The translations under genes were made by a program, and so were the position numbers. 64,000 nucleotides of DNA from Tetracentron sinense. Lineage: Eukaryota; Streptophyta; Magnoliopsida; Trochodendrales; Trochodendraceae. The notes under the pieces were generated by a model. The model searched no databases. It was not told the DNA's origin and saw only the letters and a program-made list of their open reading frames with translations. Location of the stretch: contig CM026553.1 in assembly GCA_015143295.1 (NCBI GenBank), positions 1,798,001 through 1,862,000 on the forward strand. The letters are read 5' to 3'. Positions 24,216 through 36,530 of the stretch are shown piece after piece (within the stretch, counting starts at the first letter, position 1; the number at the start of each line of letters is the position of its first letter).

Positions 24216-25662
24216 ACTAAAAGTTACTGTGCCATAGATTTCAATCCCATACTGTCTAAGTGTGTTACAAAAAGTTTATCTGATAAAGCCTTGGTCATCG
24301 GGTCTGCAACATTAAGTTGAGACCTAATCTTTGTAACCACAATATCTTGCCTCTCAATGATCTCACGAATGAGATGATACTTCTGCTCCAAATGTTTCAT
24401 CCTTTTTTGGCTCCTAAGTTCTTTGTTGTGGGCTACTGCACCATTACTATCACAGAAGAGAGTGATAAGGTTAAGTGCTGAAGGAACATTTCCTAGTTCT
24501 TGCAAAAAAACCTTCTAAACCAGACTGCTTCTTTTGCTGCTTCTGAAGCTGCAATATATTTTGCTTATGTGGTGGAGTCAGCAATACTATTTTGCTTTCT
24601 GCTGTGCCAACTGACAGCAGCACCACCCAGTGTAAACACATACCTAGATGTGGAAGCTCTATTTTCCGGATCAGATTGGAAATCGGAATCAGTATAACCC
24701 AGTCCAACTAAATCTTCTAATTGAAAGGTAAGCATATAATCCCTAGTCCTTTTCAGGTACTTCATAATGTGCTTCACTGCAGTCCAATGATTAACACCTA
24801 GATTACTTTGGAACCGACTAACAACTCCCACTATATGACAGATATCCGGTCTAGTACATAACATGGCATACATGAGGCTCTCAACTGTCGAAGCATAAAG
24901 GCACCTCTTCATCTGCTCAATCTCATCAGCTGATGTAGGGACCATCTTTTTAGATAAAGTGACACTATGTCTAAAAGGAATGAGTGTTGTCTTACAATCG
25001 CTCATACTGTACCTAGACAATATCTTGTCTATGTAGGAAGTTTGGCTCAATCCCAACATTTGGCATCTTCTATCTCTCAGAATCTTTATTCCGAGAATAT
25101 ATGATGCCTCTCCCAAGTCTTTCATTGAGAAATGCTGAGAAAGCCATATCTTGACTGATGACAACATTCCTACATCATTCCTAATGAGTAGGATGTCATC
25201 TACATAAAGAATTAGGTAGACTACCGCTCTCCCACTGTCCTTCTTGTATATACAAGATTCTTCCAAATTCTTATGGAATCCAACTTCTTTGATCGAAAGA
25301 TCAAATCTTTGGTTCCAGCTTCTTGAAGCTTGTTTCAAACCATATATCGACTTGTTGAGCTTACATATCATGTTCTCCTAGTTAAGAGCAATGAAGCCCT
25401 CTGTTGCTTCATATAGATGTCTTCATCTAACATTCCATTAAGGAAAGCAGTTTTGACATCCATTTGCCATATCTCATAGTCATGGTGTGCAGCTATAGCT
25501 AGTAATATCCTGATGGATTTAAGCATAGCTGCAGGTGAAAAGGTATCCTCATAATCAACTCCTTGAATTTGAGTATAACTTTTTATAACAAGTCTAACTT
25601 TATAGGTCTCCACGTTACCATCGGCACCCTTCTTCCTTTTGTAAATCCATTTGCATCCAATT
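24216..25662 (-). pseudogene. RT and RNase H of Copia-2b (fossil)
   Basis: Minus strand. Reverse transcriptase: VDYEDTFSPAAMLKSIRILL, YEIWQMDVKTAFLNGMLDED (near 25450), YGLKQASRSWNQRFD, YLILYVDDILLIRND (near 25200). RNase H: LGYTDSDFQSDPENRASTSRY (near 24680), NSIADSTT and the tail NVADPMTKALSDKLFVTHLDS. The first part of this domain lies beyond the LINE. A few breaks. Confidence 0.9.
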
Positions 25663-25670
25663 GGCCTTAT
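25663..25670. repeat. Target-site duplication of the LINE, copy next to the 3' tail
   Basis: GGCCTTAT, matching 32236-32243 exactly. Both copies continue the interrupted Copia-2b reverse transcriptase sequence. Confidence 0.88.
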
Positions 25671-25695
25671 TTTATTTATTTATTTATTTTAATAA
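25671..25695 (-). repeat. LINE 3' tail
   Basis: On the minus strand a run of AAAT units ending in AAATAA. Simple-repeat tails rather than pure poly(A) are common in plant L1s. Confidence 0.8.
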
Positions 25696-25763
25696 AATCC
25701 ACTCAAAGGGAGTGGGGGGTTTGGCGGACCCCTACCTGTTTATTAATAAAAATGAAATTTGGG

Positions 25764-25905
25764 GGGGACATAAACCTTACCCCTACAAAAACCAAGGGGG
25801 GGGGGGGGGGACATAAAACCTTACCCCTAAAAGAACCAAGGGGGGGACATAAAACCTTACCCCTACTAAAGACAAAGAAGGGGGGGACATAAAACCTTAC
25901 CCCTA
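25764..25905 (-). repeat. Tandem repeats in the LINE 3' region
   Basis: Four copies of a unit of about 35-40 bp: a G run of 6-15, then ACATAAAACCTTACCCCTA, then an A-rich stretch ending ACCAA or similar (plus strand). On the LINE sense strand the runs are C. G runs of this length on the plus strand could form quadruplexes. Confidence 0.85.
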
Positions 25906-25931
25906 AAAACCACAATAACAGACAAATACAA

Positions 25932-28900
25932 TCAAATACCATTAACTATTCTAATATTACCCAATCCTGTTTTGTCAAGAAAGATAAGAGATTTGAGCTG
26001 AGAAGGACCATCTTGAATAGAATAAATTTTACCAGATTGCTGAGAGATACAAGCATGATTAGCAAGAAAGTCTGCAACCATATTAGCTTCCCTATAAATG
26101 TGAGAAATAGAATAACTATTAGCCATCGCTTGAATTAGCTTTTTATTCCAATACCAAACATTCCAAGGATGGCTAATATTACCCTTCCATGCTTCCACAA
26201 GGGATTTAGCATCAGATTCAACCTCCACCTGAAGATAACCCAGACTTTGACATAGATTAAGACCATCCAGAAGCGCTCTAGTTTCGGCAACATAATTTGA
26301 GCAAATATCATAAAAAGAATAGAAGCTAGCGATCATAGTACCAGTATGATCTCGAATAATACCACCTCCTCCTGCTAATCCAGGGTTACCTTTGGAAGCT
26401 CCATCCACATTCAATTTAATTCTACCTTGAGGAGGTCTGAGCCACTTGATATGAGAGATAAAAGTTCTTCTTTGAATAGGAGGAGGCATAATTTGGAGCA
26501 TTGAAAAATCCATAGGCTTTTTCAAAGGTAGAGATCCCAGATCAAACATCCATTTCTGAATTCTGTCAATAATAACATTGATTGGTTTGTGCACATTGTT
26601 GAATCTTCGAGAGCATCGTTCTTTCCAGATCTCCCAAATAGAAATAAGAGGAAGAATATTATAAACCCCATTATGTCTTCTCTCTGAAGCTCTAAACCAT
26701 CTCATGAGAAAACAGTGGATGTTGTCACTGGGTTGAGGAAGAATAGAGCAAAGCCTACCAAAGTGTCCCCATACCATACCTGCAATGTCACTCTGTAAAA
26801 GAAGATGAGTTAAAGTTTCAAAATGACCTTGATTACAACAAGAACAAATACTGGCTAGGGGAATGCCCACAGATTGAATCATATAATCAATAGGAATAAC
26901 TCCATACATAACCTTCCAACCAAAAATTTGGATTTTTGTTGGAATGGTCTTATTCCAAACAAACTTGGGCCAATCTTTAAGCATGGAGGAGTTTCTAATA
27001 GATTCCCAAGCTGTTTTAACAGAGAAATTACCTTTAGAGCTTAGGTTCCAAATAAAAGCATCTTCTGCATCTGAAGTAAAGAAACCCGCTTGTTTAATAT
27101 CATTTTTGAGGTAATCAGGAAGGTAATTAGTAACGAGACTAAAATCCCATAATCCATTATTATCAAGCATTTCTGAAATATGAGGGAAAACAGTAGGCGG
27201 AGTAATAGAATTAACAATTAGAGGAACATCTCCAAACCAACAATCAAGCCAAAAACTAATTTTATTCCCATTACCAATTAAGGCCGACGTTTTGCAAACA
27301 ATATCCTTACATAATTGGCTAACATGAATCCAAGTTTTGGAAGCACTAGGACGAAAAGAAGCATACCAAATGTGATTAAATTGGAACTTAGATTTAAAGA
27401 AAGTTGACCAAAGATTTTCAGATTGATAAAGCATCCAAGCTTGTTTCATTCTAAAGGCAATAGAAAAATCATGCATTTTCCTTATACCCAAACCACCTTC
27501 CAATAAGGGAAGAGCACAAGTATTCCAATTAATCCAATGCCTTTTTTTAGATTCAACCCTATTGTTCCAAAATTTTTTTGCCATAGATTTATCTATAAGG
27601 TCAGAAATAGCTTTAGGGATGTAAAGGCCAGTTAGGAGGTGAGTGGAAATAGAAGATAGAACATGTTTAATGAGAATCAATCTACCACCAGCAGATAAAA
27701 ATTTTCCTTTCCAACCTTCAATCTTATTAAGAATCTTATCAACTAAAGGATTAAAAAAGACTTTTTTTAATCGACCTTTATAAAGAGGAACACCCAGATA
27801 AGTAAACGGAAAATTTTTATTTGGGATGTTAACCCAACTGGAGATAGCAAGACTTCTGGTTCTAGAAATTTTAGACGAACAATAAAATGCACTTTTAGCA
27901 CGATTAATTAGCTGACCAGAAGAAACTTCATAAGTAGAAATGAACTCAAAAATTTTCTTAATATTCTGCTTTCTACCATTGCAAAAGATAAGTGTATCAT
28001 CAGCAAAAAGAAGATGAGAAATCAGAAATCCATACCTCCCCAATTTATAATTTAGAGAAAGACTATCAGAGAGACTTCAAACCCCTACTAAGTACTTCCT
28101 CAGCCAAGATAAAGAGAGCAGGGGAGAGGGGATCTCCTTGTCGAAGACCACGCGTACTCTGAAAATAACCTTGAAGACTACCATTAATAATAATAGAGAA
28201 GGATTGAGAGTAGAGACAACCTTTAATCAATCTGAGAACTTCATTTTTGAAGCCCATCTTTTGAAGGACTGCAATAATAAAATTCCATTCCATACGGTCA
28301 TAAGCTTTTGACATATCCAGTTTGAATATGATATTACCTCCTGGAGTCAATCTATCAATGTCCTGCACCATCTCTTGAGCTAAACTTATATTATCAGAAA
28401 TATTTCTCCCCTTAACAAAACCACTCTGTTCCTCAGAAATAATATTAGGAAGAAGAATACCAATCCGATCAGTCAGAAGGCGCGATATAATCTTATATAG
28501 AAAATTACATAGGCTAATAGGTCTATAATCAAAAAATGAAACAGGAGAGCTACATTTGGGAATAAGCGCAATAGCAGTAGAATTAATAGCCTTAGGCATA
28601 TTAGCATGAGTAAAAAAATGAGAAATAGCACTAAAGAGATCATCCTTAATAATAGTCCAACAAGACTGATAAAAATGACCTGAAAAACCATCCGGGCCAG
28701 GCGCACTATCAGCAGACAAATCAAACACTACTTTCTTAATTTCTTCCATGGAAGAAGGAATATATATAGAATTATTATCATCTTCCGTAACAAGGCAAGG
28801 AATATAATTAATAATATTTTGATCAATTATGCCATTAGATGAGGATAATAAATTTTTAAAGAAAGAAACACCTGCAGCACCAATATCCTCTCTAGAATCC

Positions 28901-30058
28901 ACCCAGTTCCCTTGGGGATCTTTAATCCTAGAAATGGAATTTCTGCCCCTCCTGGAATTAGTAACCATGTGAAAAAATTTAGTGTTATTGTCCCCTTCTT
29001 GAAGCCATTTAATTCTTGATTTTTGTCTCCAGAAAATCTCTTCTTGAAGAAGGACACTTTGGAGATCATCTTTCATAGTCTGAAGTTGAGAAACTTTCTC
29101 TATATCCCAGTTAATTTGAATGTCTTCCTCAATAGAACTAATACTAGATTCAATATCTTTAATTTTCTGAAAAATATTACCAAAAACATTCTTATTCCAG
29201 CTTTTTAAAGCAATTTTGAGTCTTTTTAGTTTTAAAAAGAATTTCATAAGAGGGTTAGCATAAATAGGGATGTCCCAAGATTCAGAAACAACTTTTTGAA
29301 AATCAGCATGTGAAATCCACATCTATTGAAATTTAAAAGGAGCCGGAATCTTAGAATTGTCTTGACCAAAAGATAATAAAATGGGGGAATGATCAGAGGC
29401 TAATCTAGTAAGATGAGAAACAAAAGTTTGAGAAAAGTTTAGTTTCCAATCAGCATTTAGAAGAACACAATCTAAACGAGCATAGATACGATTCAAACCC
29501 TCTTGATTATTACACCAAGTGAATTTATTACCATTATAACCGGCATCCATCAAACCCAAATCATTAATCATGTTGTTAAAGTCAGAAAGAGAATCAATAT
29601 TAACATCCCTCCCTCCCAATTTTTCATCAGTTCTAGCAATAACATTGAAATCACCTCCAATAAAAAAGGGGCCATCATAAGAGGAGAAACAATTACATAG
29701 ATCCGACCATAAAGAAAGACGATCCCTTCTAGTGCATTTAGCATAAATAAAAGAGCATCTAATGGGAGAATTAGAATTAGAATATACATCAACCACAATC
29801 ATTTGTTCAGAAGAAGAGACAAAAGAAACTTGTATTTGGCTCTTCCAAAAAATCCAAATCTTAGGATGAGAAAGATGAGAGTCAAAATGTTTATCCATAC
29901 CAATAAAAGAACAAGTTTCATGTAAAGTATCATAGTTTTTTTTCAGGTTCCATAATAGCAGCAAGAATGATATGGTTAGAAGATATAAGCTGTTTCAATC
30001 TAGACTTAGATGCTAAGTTACCTATACCACGGATATTCCATAATAGAAAATTATTCAT
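25932..30058 (-). pseudogene. LINE ORF2: endonuclease, reverse transcriptase, RNase H
   Basis: About 1375 codons. It starts MNNFLLWNIRGIGN at 30058. Endonuclease (APE type): GGDFNVIARTDEKLGG, FTWCNN, DCVLLNADW, LASDHSPILLSF. Reverse transcriptase: PGPDGFSGHFYQSCW, YRPISLCNFLYKIISRLL, FKLDMSKAYDRMEWNFI, GLRQGDPLSPALFIL, and the catalytic LLFADDTLIFC (near 28000). Zinc-binding-like region: FVWNKTIPTKIQIFGWKVMYG. The C-terminal RNase H has LNVDGASKGNPGLAGGGGI, VAETRALLDGL and VESDAKSLVEAW. Lesions: a one-base shift in the T8 run at 29936-29943 (plus strand), a TAG at 29323-29325 just after the endonuclease, and a shift in the TC-rich stretch near 28060-28075. Otherwise full length. Confidence 0.92.
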
Positions 30059-30065
30059 TAATAGA

Positions 30066-32153
30066 TTACGTAGTATCCAAAACCAAAGATCGAACCGCGG
30101 TTCTAGACTGAGTCATTCTATCAGTCGAAATCACAGGCTTTGCTTTTTTATGTTTAATCTTCGAATCCTCATGATTGTAACTTTTGAAAATATCAGATTT
30201 TAATAATCTTAGGGAAAATTTTTTTGCATCTTCCTTGAATGAATCAATATTATTTAGCAAGCAAGGATCTAAGTTTTCATGGAATTCCCAAGTTTGAGAG
30301 TTCTCCCATAGAATAGTATCCAAAGGAAGCTTATTGGCAAGATTAGAAGAACCCTCTAAAGTTTTAATAAGTTTCTTCCACATATGATAGTGCTTAGAAT
30401 TATGGAAATACGGTTAACCTTATTTTTATTGTTAAAACTTTTCTTTGTAAAATCAATAACAGCTAAAGAGTTCGAAATTTTCAAACCATTATCAGATCTA
30501 GGGGATTTAGTGATAGGGTGATTAACATAAGGAACATTATTCAGAATGTCATTATCTTCCGTATGAACCTGTGGATCTTCATCTGAATCGGATTCAAACT
30601 CACCTATATCAATTATTCTATAAGGATAGTTCCTATCAGTTTTCCTATGATTCATTATAGATGAATGAGCAAGGTTATCTATTAGGCAATCAGAAATAAT
30701 ATTGGTGGAAACCATACCTGCAGCGCTACCAACCGCCTCGACTGTATTGAAAGCCAAACCTGTTTTACCAGTTGCTGTCATTAGATCTGGATTAATACTA
30801 GAGTTCGGATATGAAGAAGCTTGACCAGCTGTTGCAGATAAAGGCAAACCACAATCCTAATCTGTGATCTGCTTTGGAGATGCATTAGATCCACTAATCA
30901 GATCTTGCATAATATCAGAATCTGAGCTTTCAAAAATAGCGGTTTCCCTTATATGATCGTCAACTTCTTTGTTTCTCGAATCTGATTCCCGGATCTCATC
31001 TGATATTTTTCCATGATCCTCTTGGTCACTCTTTCCATTCCCATTGATCTTCTCCCCATGATCTGAAATTTCAAAACTTGGAGAGGGATTAACAAACCTT
31101 GATCCAAACTTACCTGTTTCCATTGATCCAATATTAGAAACTACCAGATCCTCTTGCCCCTTTCTATTTAGTGGAGCATTATTTCTAATCTCATTAAAAT
31201 CAGAGACTTGATCATCTTTTCCTTTGCTTTGTTCGGTCTCCTTGCCTGTATTTCCTGTTATGATAACATTGGATGATTCTCCATGATTTTGCTTCTCCAC
31301 CCAAACTTTATTTTTAGATCTAGCATCCAGTTCTTCAACTTCCCTCTACAGCACGACCTTTTGTTTATTTCTAATATTTTTTCCAGATTTGCAGGTCTCA
31401 AATTCGTGACCTATCTTCTTGCAACGGGTGCAAAATAAAGTGCTCTTCTCGTACACTATATCTTGCCATCTTCCTTTGTTTCCGATTCCAAGCCAGAACC
31501 GATCTGGATTTTTTTTTTAGTAGATCCACTTCAATACACACTCTTGCTGCACTTGGTCGAGTCCAGGTTTTAGTTGGGCCATCCATCTTTAACACTTTGC
31601 CGATGATGTTGCCAATAGAGGTCAGTGCTGATTCGTTGAAAAGATGAAGAGGGAGATTTGGGAAGTTAACCCAGATGGGCACGAGAGAAGGTTCGATGCC
31701 TGCAATGAAAGATGGTGTCCATTTAAAAAATCTGAATAAATAACCATTGATATAGATTGCTTCTTTCAACCACACCATCAAGAAATCATCTTCAGAAGAA
31801 AACCGAAATAGAAGATGTCTGGTATCTAAGATTCCAACAGTGAATGCTAGCCGGACTCCCACTGATTTTTCCATGAATTTTTTTATTGTTGCAAGAGGAG
31901 GGCGTCCATAAGCACATCTGGCAACCAGCGTTAGTTTATGAGGAATCGATAGTGTAGAGTTTTCTTCCTCCGAGAAAAATATCGCTGGTTCCCCTAGATG
32001 AAAACCTTGAGACTTTAATGGTATGGAAGGAATTGAAGAACTTGAGATCTTAGTAGTATCCCTAGTAATATCAGCATAAGAGATAAAGGGGGGATCCGGA
32101 GGTCTTGATGATGAACCTCCCTCCAAAACGCCTCCATTCCTAGGGTTTTCCAT
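30066..32153 (-). pseudogene. LINE ORF1: DUF4283 and CCHC zinc-knuckle RNA-binding protein
   Basis: About 695 codons, long for a plant L1 ORF1. It starts MENPRNGGVLEGGSSSRPPD at 32153. DUF4283-like domain: HKLTLVARCAYGRPPLATIK through WVNFPNLPLHLFNESALTSI to RVCIEVDLL. A zinc knuckle CTRCKKIGHEFETC lies at 31432-31391. Then a long acidic, Ser/Asn-rich, presumably disordered tail, and a Lys-rich end (HEDSKIKHKKAKPV). Such proteins bind the LINE RNA. Lesions: a shift at the T10 run 31509-31518 (plus strand), TAG codons at 31346-31348 and at about 30857-30859, and a shift near 30360-30420. Its stop (30066-30068) is 7 nt before the ORF2 start. Confidence 0.85.
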
Positions 32154-32210
32154 GAAACCCTAACTAATTTCCTCTCTCCAATGTTAAATCCCTCTACAGC
32201 CACTGATTAG

Positions 32211-32236
32211 CTAAAGAAGATTAATAACTTCTTTAG
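32211..32236. other. Perfect hairpin at the 5' end of the LINE
   Basis: CTAAAGAAG (32211-32219), an eight-base centre ATTAATAA, and CTTCTTTAG (32228-32236). The arms pair perfectly and the last base overlaps the start of the target duplication. Confidence 0.75.
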
Positions 32237-32243
32237 GCCTTAT
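32236..32243. repeat. Target-site duplication of the LINE, copy next to the 5' end
   Basis: GGCCTTAT, the partner of 25663-25670. Confidence 0.88.
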
Positions 32244-33904
32244 ACCGTCTAGTGGATCTACTAAAGTCTAGACACTGTTGTCATACATGGAATCTATTTC
32301 AACATTCATGACTTTATTCCATTGAGATGTATCTACATCCAATGTAGCTTCCTGATAAGTATTAGGATCTTTATCCTCATCATCAGGGGTAACTAGATAA
32401 ACTTCATTATTGTGATACTGAAGTCTATCCAGTGGTCTAGAAACTCTTTCAGACCTTCTCAGTGGAACAGAATTAGGAGAAATTAAAATGGAAGGATTAG
32501 GTTCAGTTTGGATATTGGCTGTGTCGTCTTTCATCTCATGAAATTTAACTTTCTTAAGGAGATCCATTTCTTCCTCCAAGAAAGTGGCATAAAGCATAAC
32601 AACTATTGTTTGGTCTGCCTTGGAGTAGAAATAGAAACCCTTAGTTTCTTTTGGATATCCTACAGAATTCCATTTCTCTGTCCTAGATTCCAATTTAGTG
32701 GGTTCGAGTTTGCGAACATGCCCAGGACAACCCCATACCCTTAGATGTTGTAAACTAGGATTTCGCCCAGTCCACAATTCAAATGGTGTAAACGGACTAG
32801 ACTTAGATGGAACTCGGTTTAGAATATAAATGGCAGTTTGTATAGCATATCCCCAAAGATATGAAGGAACATCGGCATGGCTCATCATAGAGCGAACCAT
32901 ATCTAATAAGGTCCAGTTTCTTCTTTCAGAAACTCCATTTTGTTGAGGAGAGGAGGACTTGTCCATTGCGAGATAATCTCATTATCCCTTAAGTAATCCA
33001 TAAACTTGTTGGTGAGGTATTCACCACCTCAATCTGATCGAAGTGTCTTTATGGTTTTTTCAGTCTGATTCTCAACTTCTAATCTGAATTCTTTGAACTT
33101 TTCAAAAGTGTTAGATTTGTGTTGTATCAAATAGGCATATCCATATCTGGAATAGTCATGGGTAAATGTGACAAAATACCGGTATTGACCTCGTGCAACA
33201 ATGTTAAATGGACCACATACATCACTATGTATTAGTCTTAACTTTTCTTCGGCTCTTCCTACCTTTTTAGGGTAAGGCTTGTTGGTCATCTTCCCTTCAA
33301 CACAAGACTCGCATGTACGGAGTGGTTCTACCTTGAGGAAGTCAAGGGGACCATCTTTTACTAACCTCTTGATCCTATCAAGATTAATGTGACCAAGTCT
33401 CTTGTGCCAAAGATAAGTAGACTCAGTGCAATATCTCTTCATTCCAGACATTCTAGATGATGAAACATTGTCACTTTGCAGACATTCATTATTTACCAAT
33501 GGAAATATCAAATAAAGACCATTAATTAGATTACCAGTTATCAAGACCATTCTATATTTCTTAATTTCAACAATTAAATTAAAATTGATAGAGAATCCAT
33601 AAAACAAGAGTCTAGATACTGAAATCAAATTTTGATGTGCTGAAGGCACATAAAAGCAGTCTTCTAAAATTAATGTCTTTCTATTAGGTAAATAAAGAGT
33701 AAACAAACCGATTGACTTCACTACAACATTTGCACCGGAGCCAACTTTAAGCTTCTGCTCCTGTTTGGTCGGTTTTCTGGTTTCCTTGAACCCCTGCAAA
33801 GAATTGCAAACGTGTACAGTGGATCTAGAATCCACGCACCATGAGTTAGGAGGACAGTTCAGAAAGTTAGACTCAACAGTAATATGTACTTCAAAGTATC
33901 TCAT
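32244..33904 (-). pseudogene. Protease, integrase and start of RT of Copia-2b (fossil)
   Basis: Minus strand. Protease region: NSWCVDSRSTVHVCNSL (near 33840) and LTLEDCFYVPSAHQNLIS-like wording. Integrase zinc region: TYLWHKRLGHINLDRIKRLV with CESCVEGKM. Core: LRLIHSDVCGPFNIVARG, YFVTFTHDYSRYGYAYLIQH, SSPQQNGVSERRNWTLLDMV (near 32960), WGYAIQTAIYILNRVPSK and YPKETKGFYFYSKAD. Ends in MNVEIDSMYDNSV, the usual start of the RT domain, where the LINE interrupts. A few breaks. Confidence 0.9.
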
Positions 33905-34759
33905 ATCTTGAGTACTTCCGCTACCCTTCTTAAGAGTTGCGAGGTAAGTCCTACAATTCCTCTTCTAGTGCCCTATTTTACCACAGTAGAAACACTTTCC
34001 GTTGCCTTTATTTTCCTTGTCAGCTGTCCCTAAAGAACCTTTGGCAACTCTTACCTTACCCTTATTGTCTTTAAACTTTCCTTTGCCTTTCTTCCATTTT
34101 CTAAACTTTTTAGATTTCTTGGAGGTATCAGGTTTATCGATGAATTAAAGTTTCACTTTTAGTTGACTTTTTGATCAAATCTTCTGCAGCCACAAGTGAG
34201 TTCATAAGCTCACTTAGTGACATTTTACTCTTGTTCATGTTATAATTTAACACGAACGAATTGAAGGGCGGAGGGAGTGATTGCAGAACAATGTCAACTT
34301 GAGTGATGGCATCCATCTCTCCACCAATAATTTCCAGTTCAATAATCCCATCATCTTTATGATGTGTTCCCTGACTGGAGTTCCCTCAACCATCTTGGTG
34401 TTAACAAGGGATTTCAACTTTACTTGTCGAGCTGACTCATTTTGCTCACCAAACATCTCATGAAGGTTTTGCAAAATATCAGAAGCCTTATCCATGTATT
34501 CATGCTGGCTTTGTAAAATGTTAGACATCGAAGCCAGTATCTAACACTTGGTCATCTGATTGGGCCTCTCCCATTGTTCTAACTTAGCCTTTTGGACCGG
34601 TGAAGCATCTGGAGAAATTTCGGGCTTAGGTGTCTTAAGACATAGGTCAAGGTTATCCACGGAAAACACAATTCTAATCTTTTTTTTCCAGTCTACATAG
34701 TTAGTTCCTACTAACTTTTCATCACGAATAATTTCAGTTAATGGGTGTAGGCCTGTCAT
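33905..34759 (-). pseudogene. gag of Copia-2b (fossil)
   Basis: Minus strand, from MTGLHPLTEIIRDEKLVGTN at 34759 through the UBN2-like MVEGTPVREHIIKMMGLLN and MNKSKMSLSELMNSLVAAED to a Lys-rich, zinc-knuckle stretch near 34000. Clearly the same family as 22131-23082. Broken in a few places. Confidence 0.87.
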
Positions 34760-36516
34760 GATCTAATCAAATGACAAATAAGACAGTATTTGGGATCTAT
34801 TGTATTCATTAATACCAATTAGATTATGGGTCTGTTTCTAATGGTATTGCCAATTTGGGAAGAATTAATTGGCATAAAAAACCTAGACACTGGCATAATG
34901 TGATCCTGCCTTGGGCACATCATCACATCGCCTTGAATAGGTAGATAGAAACTATCTTCTCCAATTTCACAGATCTCATCTTGTGAATTCTGGAGTATTC
35001 GATCTATTGTTTGATCTATAAGGGATGTTATACTCACGCTTTGACGTTATTGTATAATATCTCTTATTCATGTGCCCACCTACCAGGAACCTAATAAACC
35101 CCTAATGAAAGCTCACGCTTTGGCGTTATTTCTCCCACTATTTGCTTATTGAGTTTTCACCATATTCACTCATAAGTGAGAGGGATTGGGCCCGGCTTTG
35201 GCCTGTCAGCTTATTCACACTCCCCACTATAGGATCACATAGTGTATGGTAGAGATCATAATACTTAGGTACTTGTCCCCAGTCTTATATACACATGATA
35301 TATCAAGAGTAATTATTTCAACAGAATAATTAAACATATAAACAGATATCATCTCATGATAAAATAAACAGCAGTTATCATCTTATGATAATAAAACATT
35401 AGTATACAAGATTAATCGTTATGGGTCAATAAATTAAAATGCATGGATGCAAGAGAATATGATAATAACAAAGGTAGCTAGGAAACTCCTTCGCGATCCC
35501 TTCCTTTATCATCTTATCTAGATTATATCGCAACATCCTCCTTCGCAGCATGTCCACCAATGCATTAAATAGAATTTAAATGGCATTAGGGAAACCAGTA
35601 CTCTATTCGCCCTTTTCAGGGAAACTGAATGAATCTGCCCTTTACAGATTGCCAAAACCTACTACATATTAACCTCTAGTATGAATGCATGAATGATAAA
35701 TAATTTATCATATATTATGATCCATAACTATAATCTCATATAAAAAAGATGCTACATGGTGATGGAGTACTTTTTCTTATTTTTAAAAGGATTTAAAATT
35801 TTATAACAATTATCAAATCGCCGGATAAAAATCTATACCTTATATAGATGAAACCCGGGAAAAAATAAAAAAATTATATTTTCCAATAAAAAAATTTCAT
35901 AATCAAATAATGCAATTTGGGAAAAAATTTGAAAACCTCTTGGAAAATTAATTTAGAAAACTCATTTTCTTGCTTTAGATTCTCAACTCAAGTTTTGACC
36001 CTCAAAAAGATTGATTCTGGAAAAACTTTCTTCACGAAAGTTGTAGATCTTTTCGATGGCTTTAAAATGATATACTGACAGACCTAAATCGGACTTACAG
36101 TCATAAAGTTATGGCCAAAATACCGAAACTGTATCGATTCTTCTAATCAAATACAAATCCGAAAATTCATGAATCAATTTAAATCGAAATAAGCTTTAAT
36201 CTCCAAGAACGCTTAAGCAAGGGTCTCAAACACCATGGGATTTATTAATTAATGATCAAATCATTTAAAAGGAATGTCAAAATAAACTCTTTGTTTTGAA
36301 TTTAATTATATCACATATAATACTAGTTTTTAAAATTTATTTAATTATCAAATCTCATTCAATAATATAATAAATATTTATTTATTCATCTTATGAAAAA
36401 ATAAAATAATAAAAACTACGAGCAATATTAAATAGATCTAAATTAATTCATCTCATGAATTAAATCATCCATTTAATTACATTATCAAAATAAACAAAAA
36501 ATACTCCTAACCATGC
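34760..36516 (-). other. Long leader of Copia-2b
   Basis: About 1.75 kb without coding character, aligning with the leader of Copia-2a. Dyads CACGCTTTGACGTTATT (35034-35050) and CTCACGCTTTGGCGTTATT (35112-35130). A stretch near 35940-36235 has no match in 2a that I can see. Confidence 0.7.
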
Positions 36517-36528
36517 GCTCTGATACCA
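36517..36528 (-). other. Primer-binding site of Copia-2b
   Basis: Minus-strand TGGTATCAGAGC, two bases before the LTR. Confidence 0.93.
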
Positions 36529-36530
36529 AT

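Larger units (their letters stand above)
25671..32235 (-). mobile_element. LINE, L1 type, close to full length (6565 bp)
   Basis: Minus strand. It has a short 5' region with a hairpin, ORF1 (32153-30066), ORF2 (30058-25932), a 3' region with G-rich tandem repeats, and an (AAAT)n-type tail at 25671-25695. Eight-base target duplications flank it. It lies inside Copia-2b, so it is younger than that element. The two reading frames carry about seven lesions in all: three frameshifts of which two lie at homopolymer runs and one in a TC repeat, one further frameshift near the end of ORF1, and three single stop codons. The element is therefore probably young. Confidence 0.93.

Noticed and set aside
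25703-25942. Pro/Gly-rich open frame next to the LINE end
   Set aside because: Translation of the G-run tandem repeats in the LINE 3' region.
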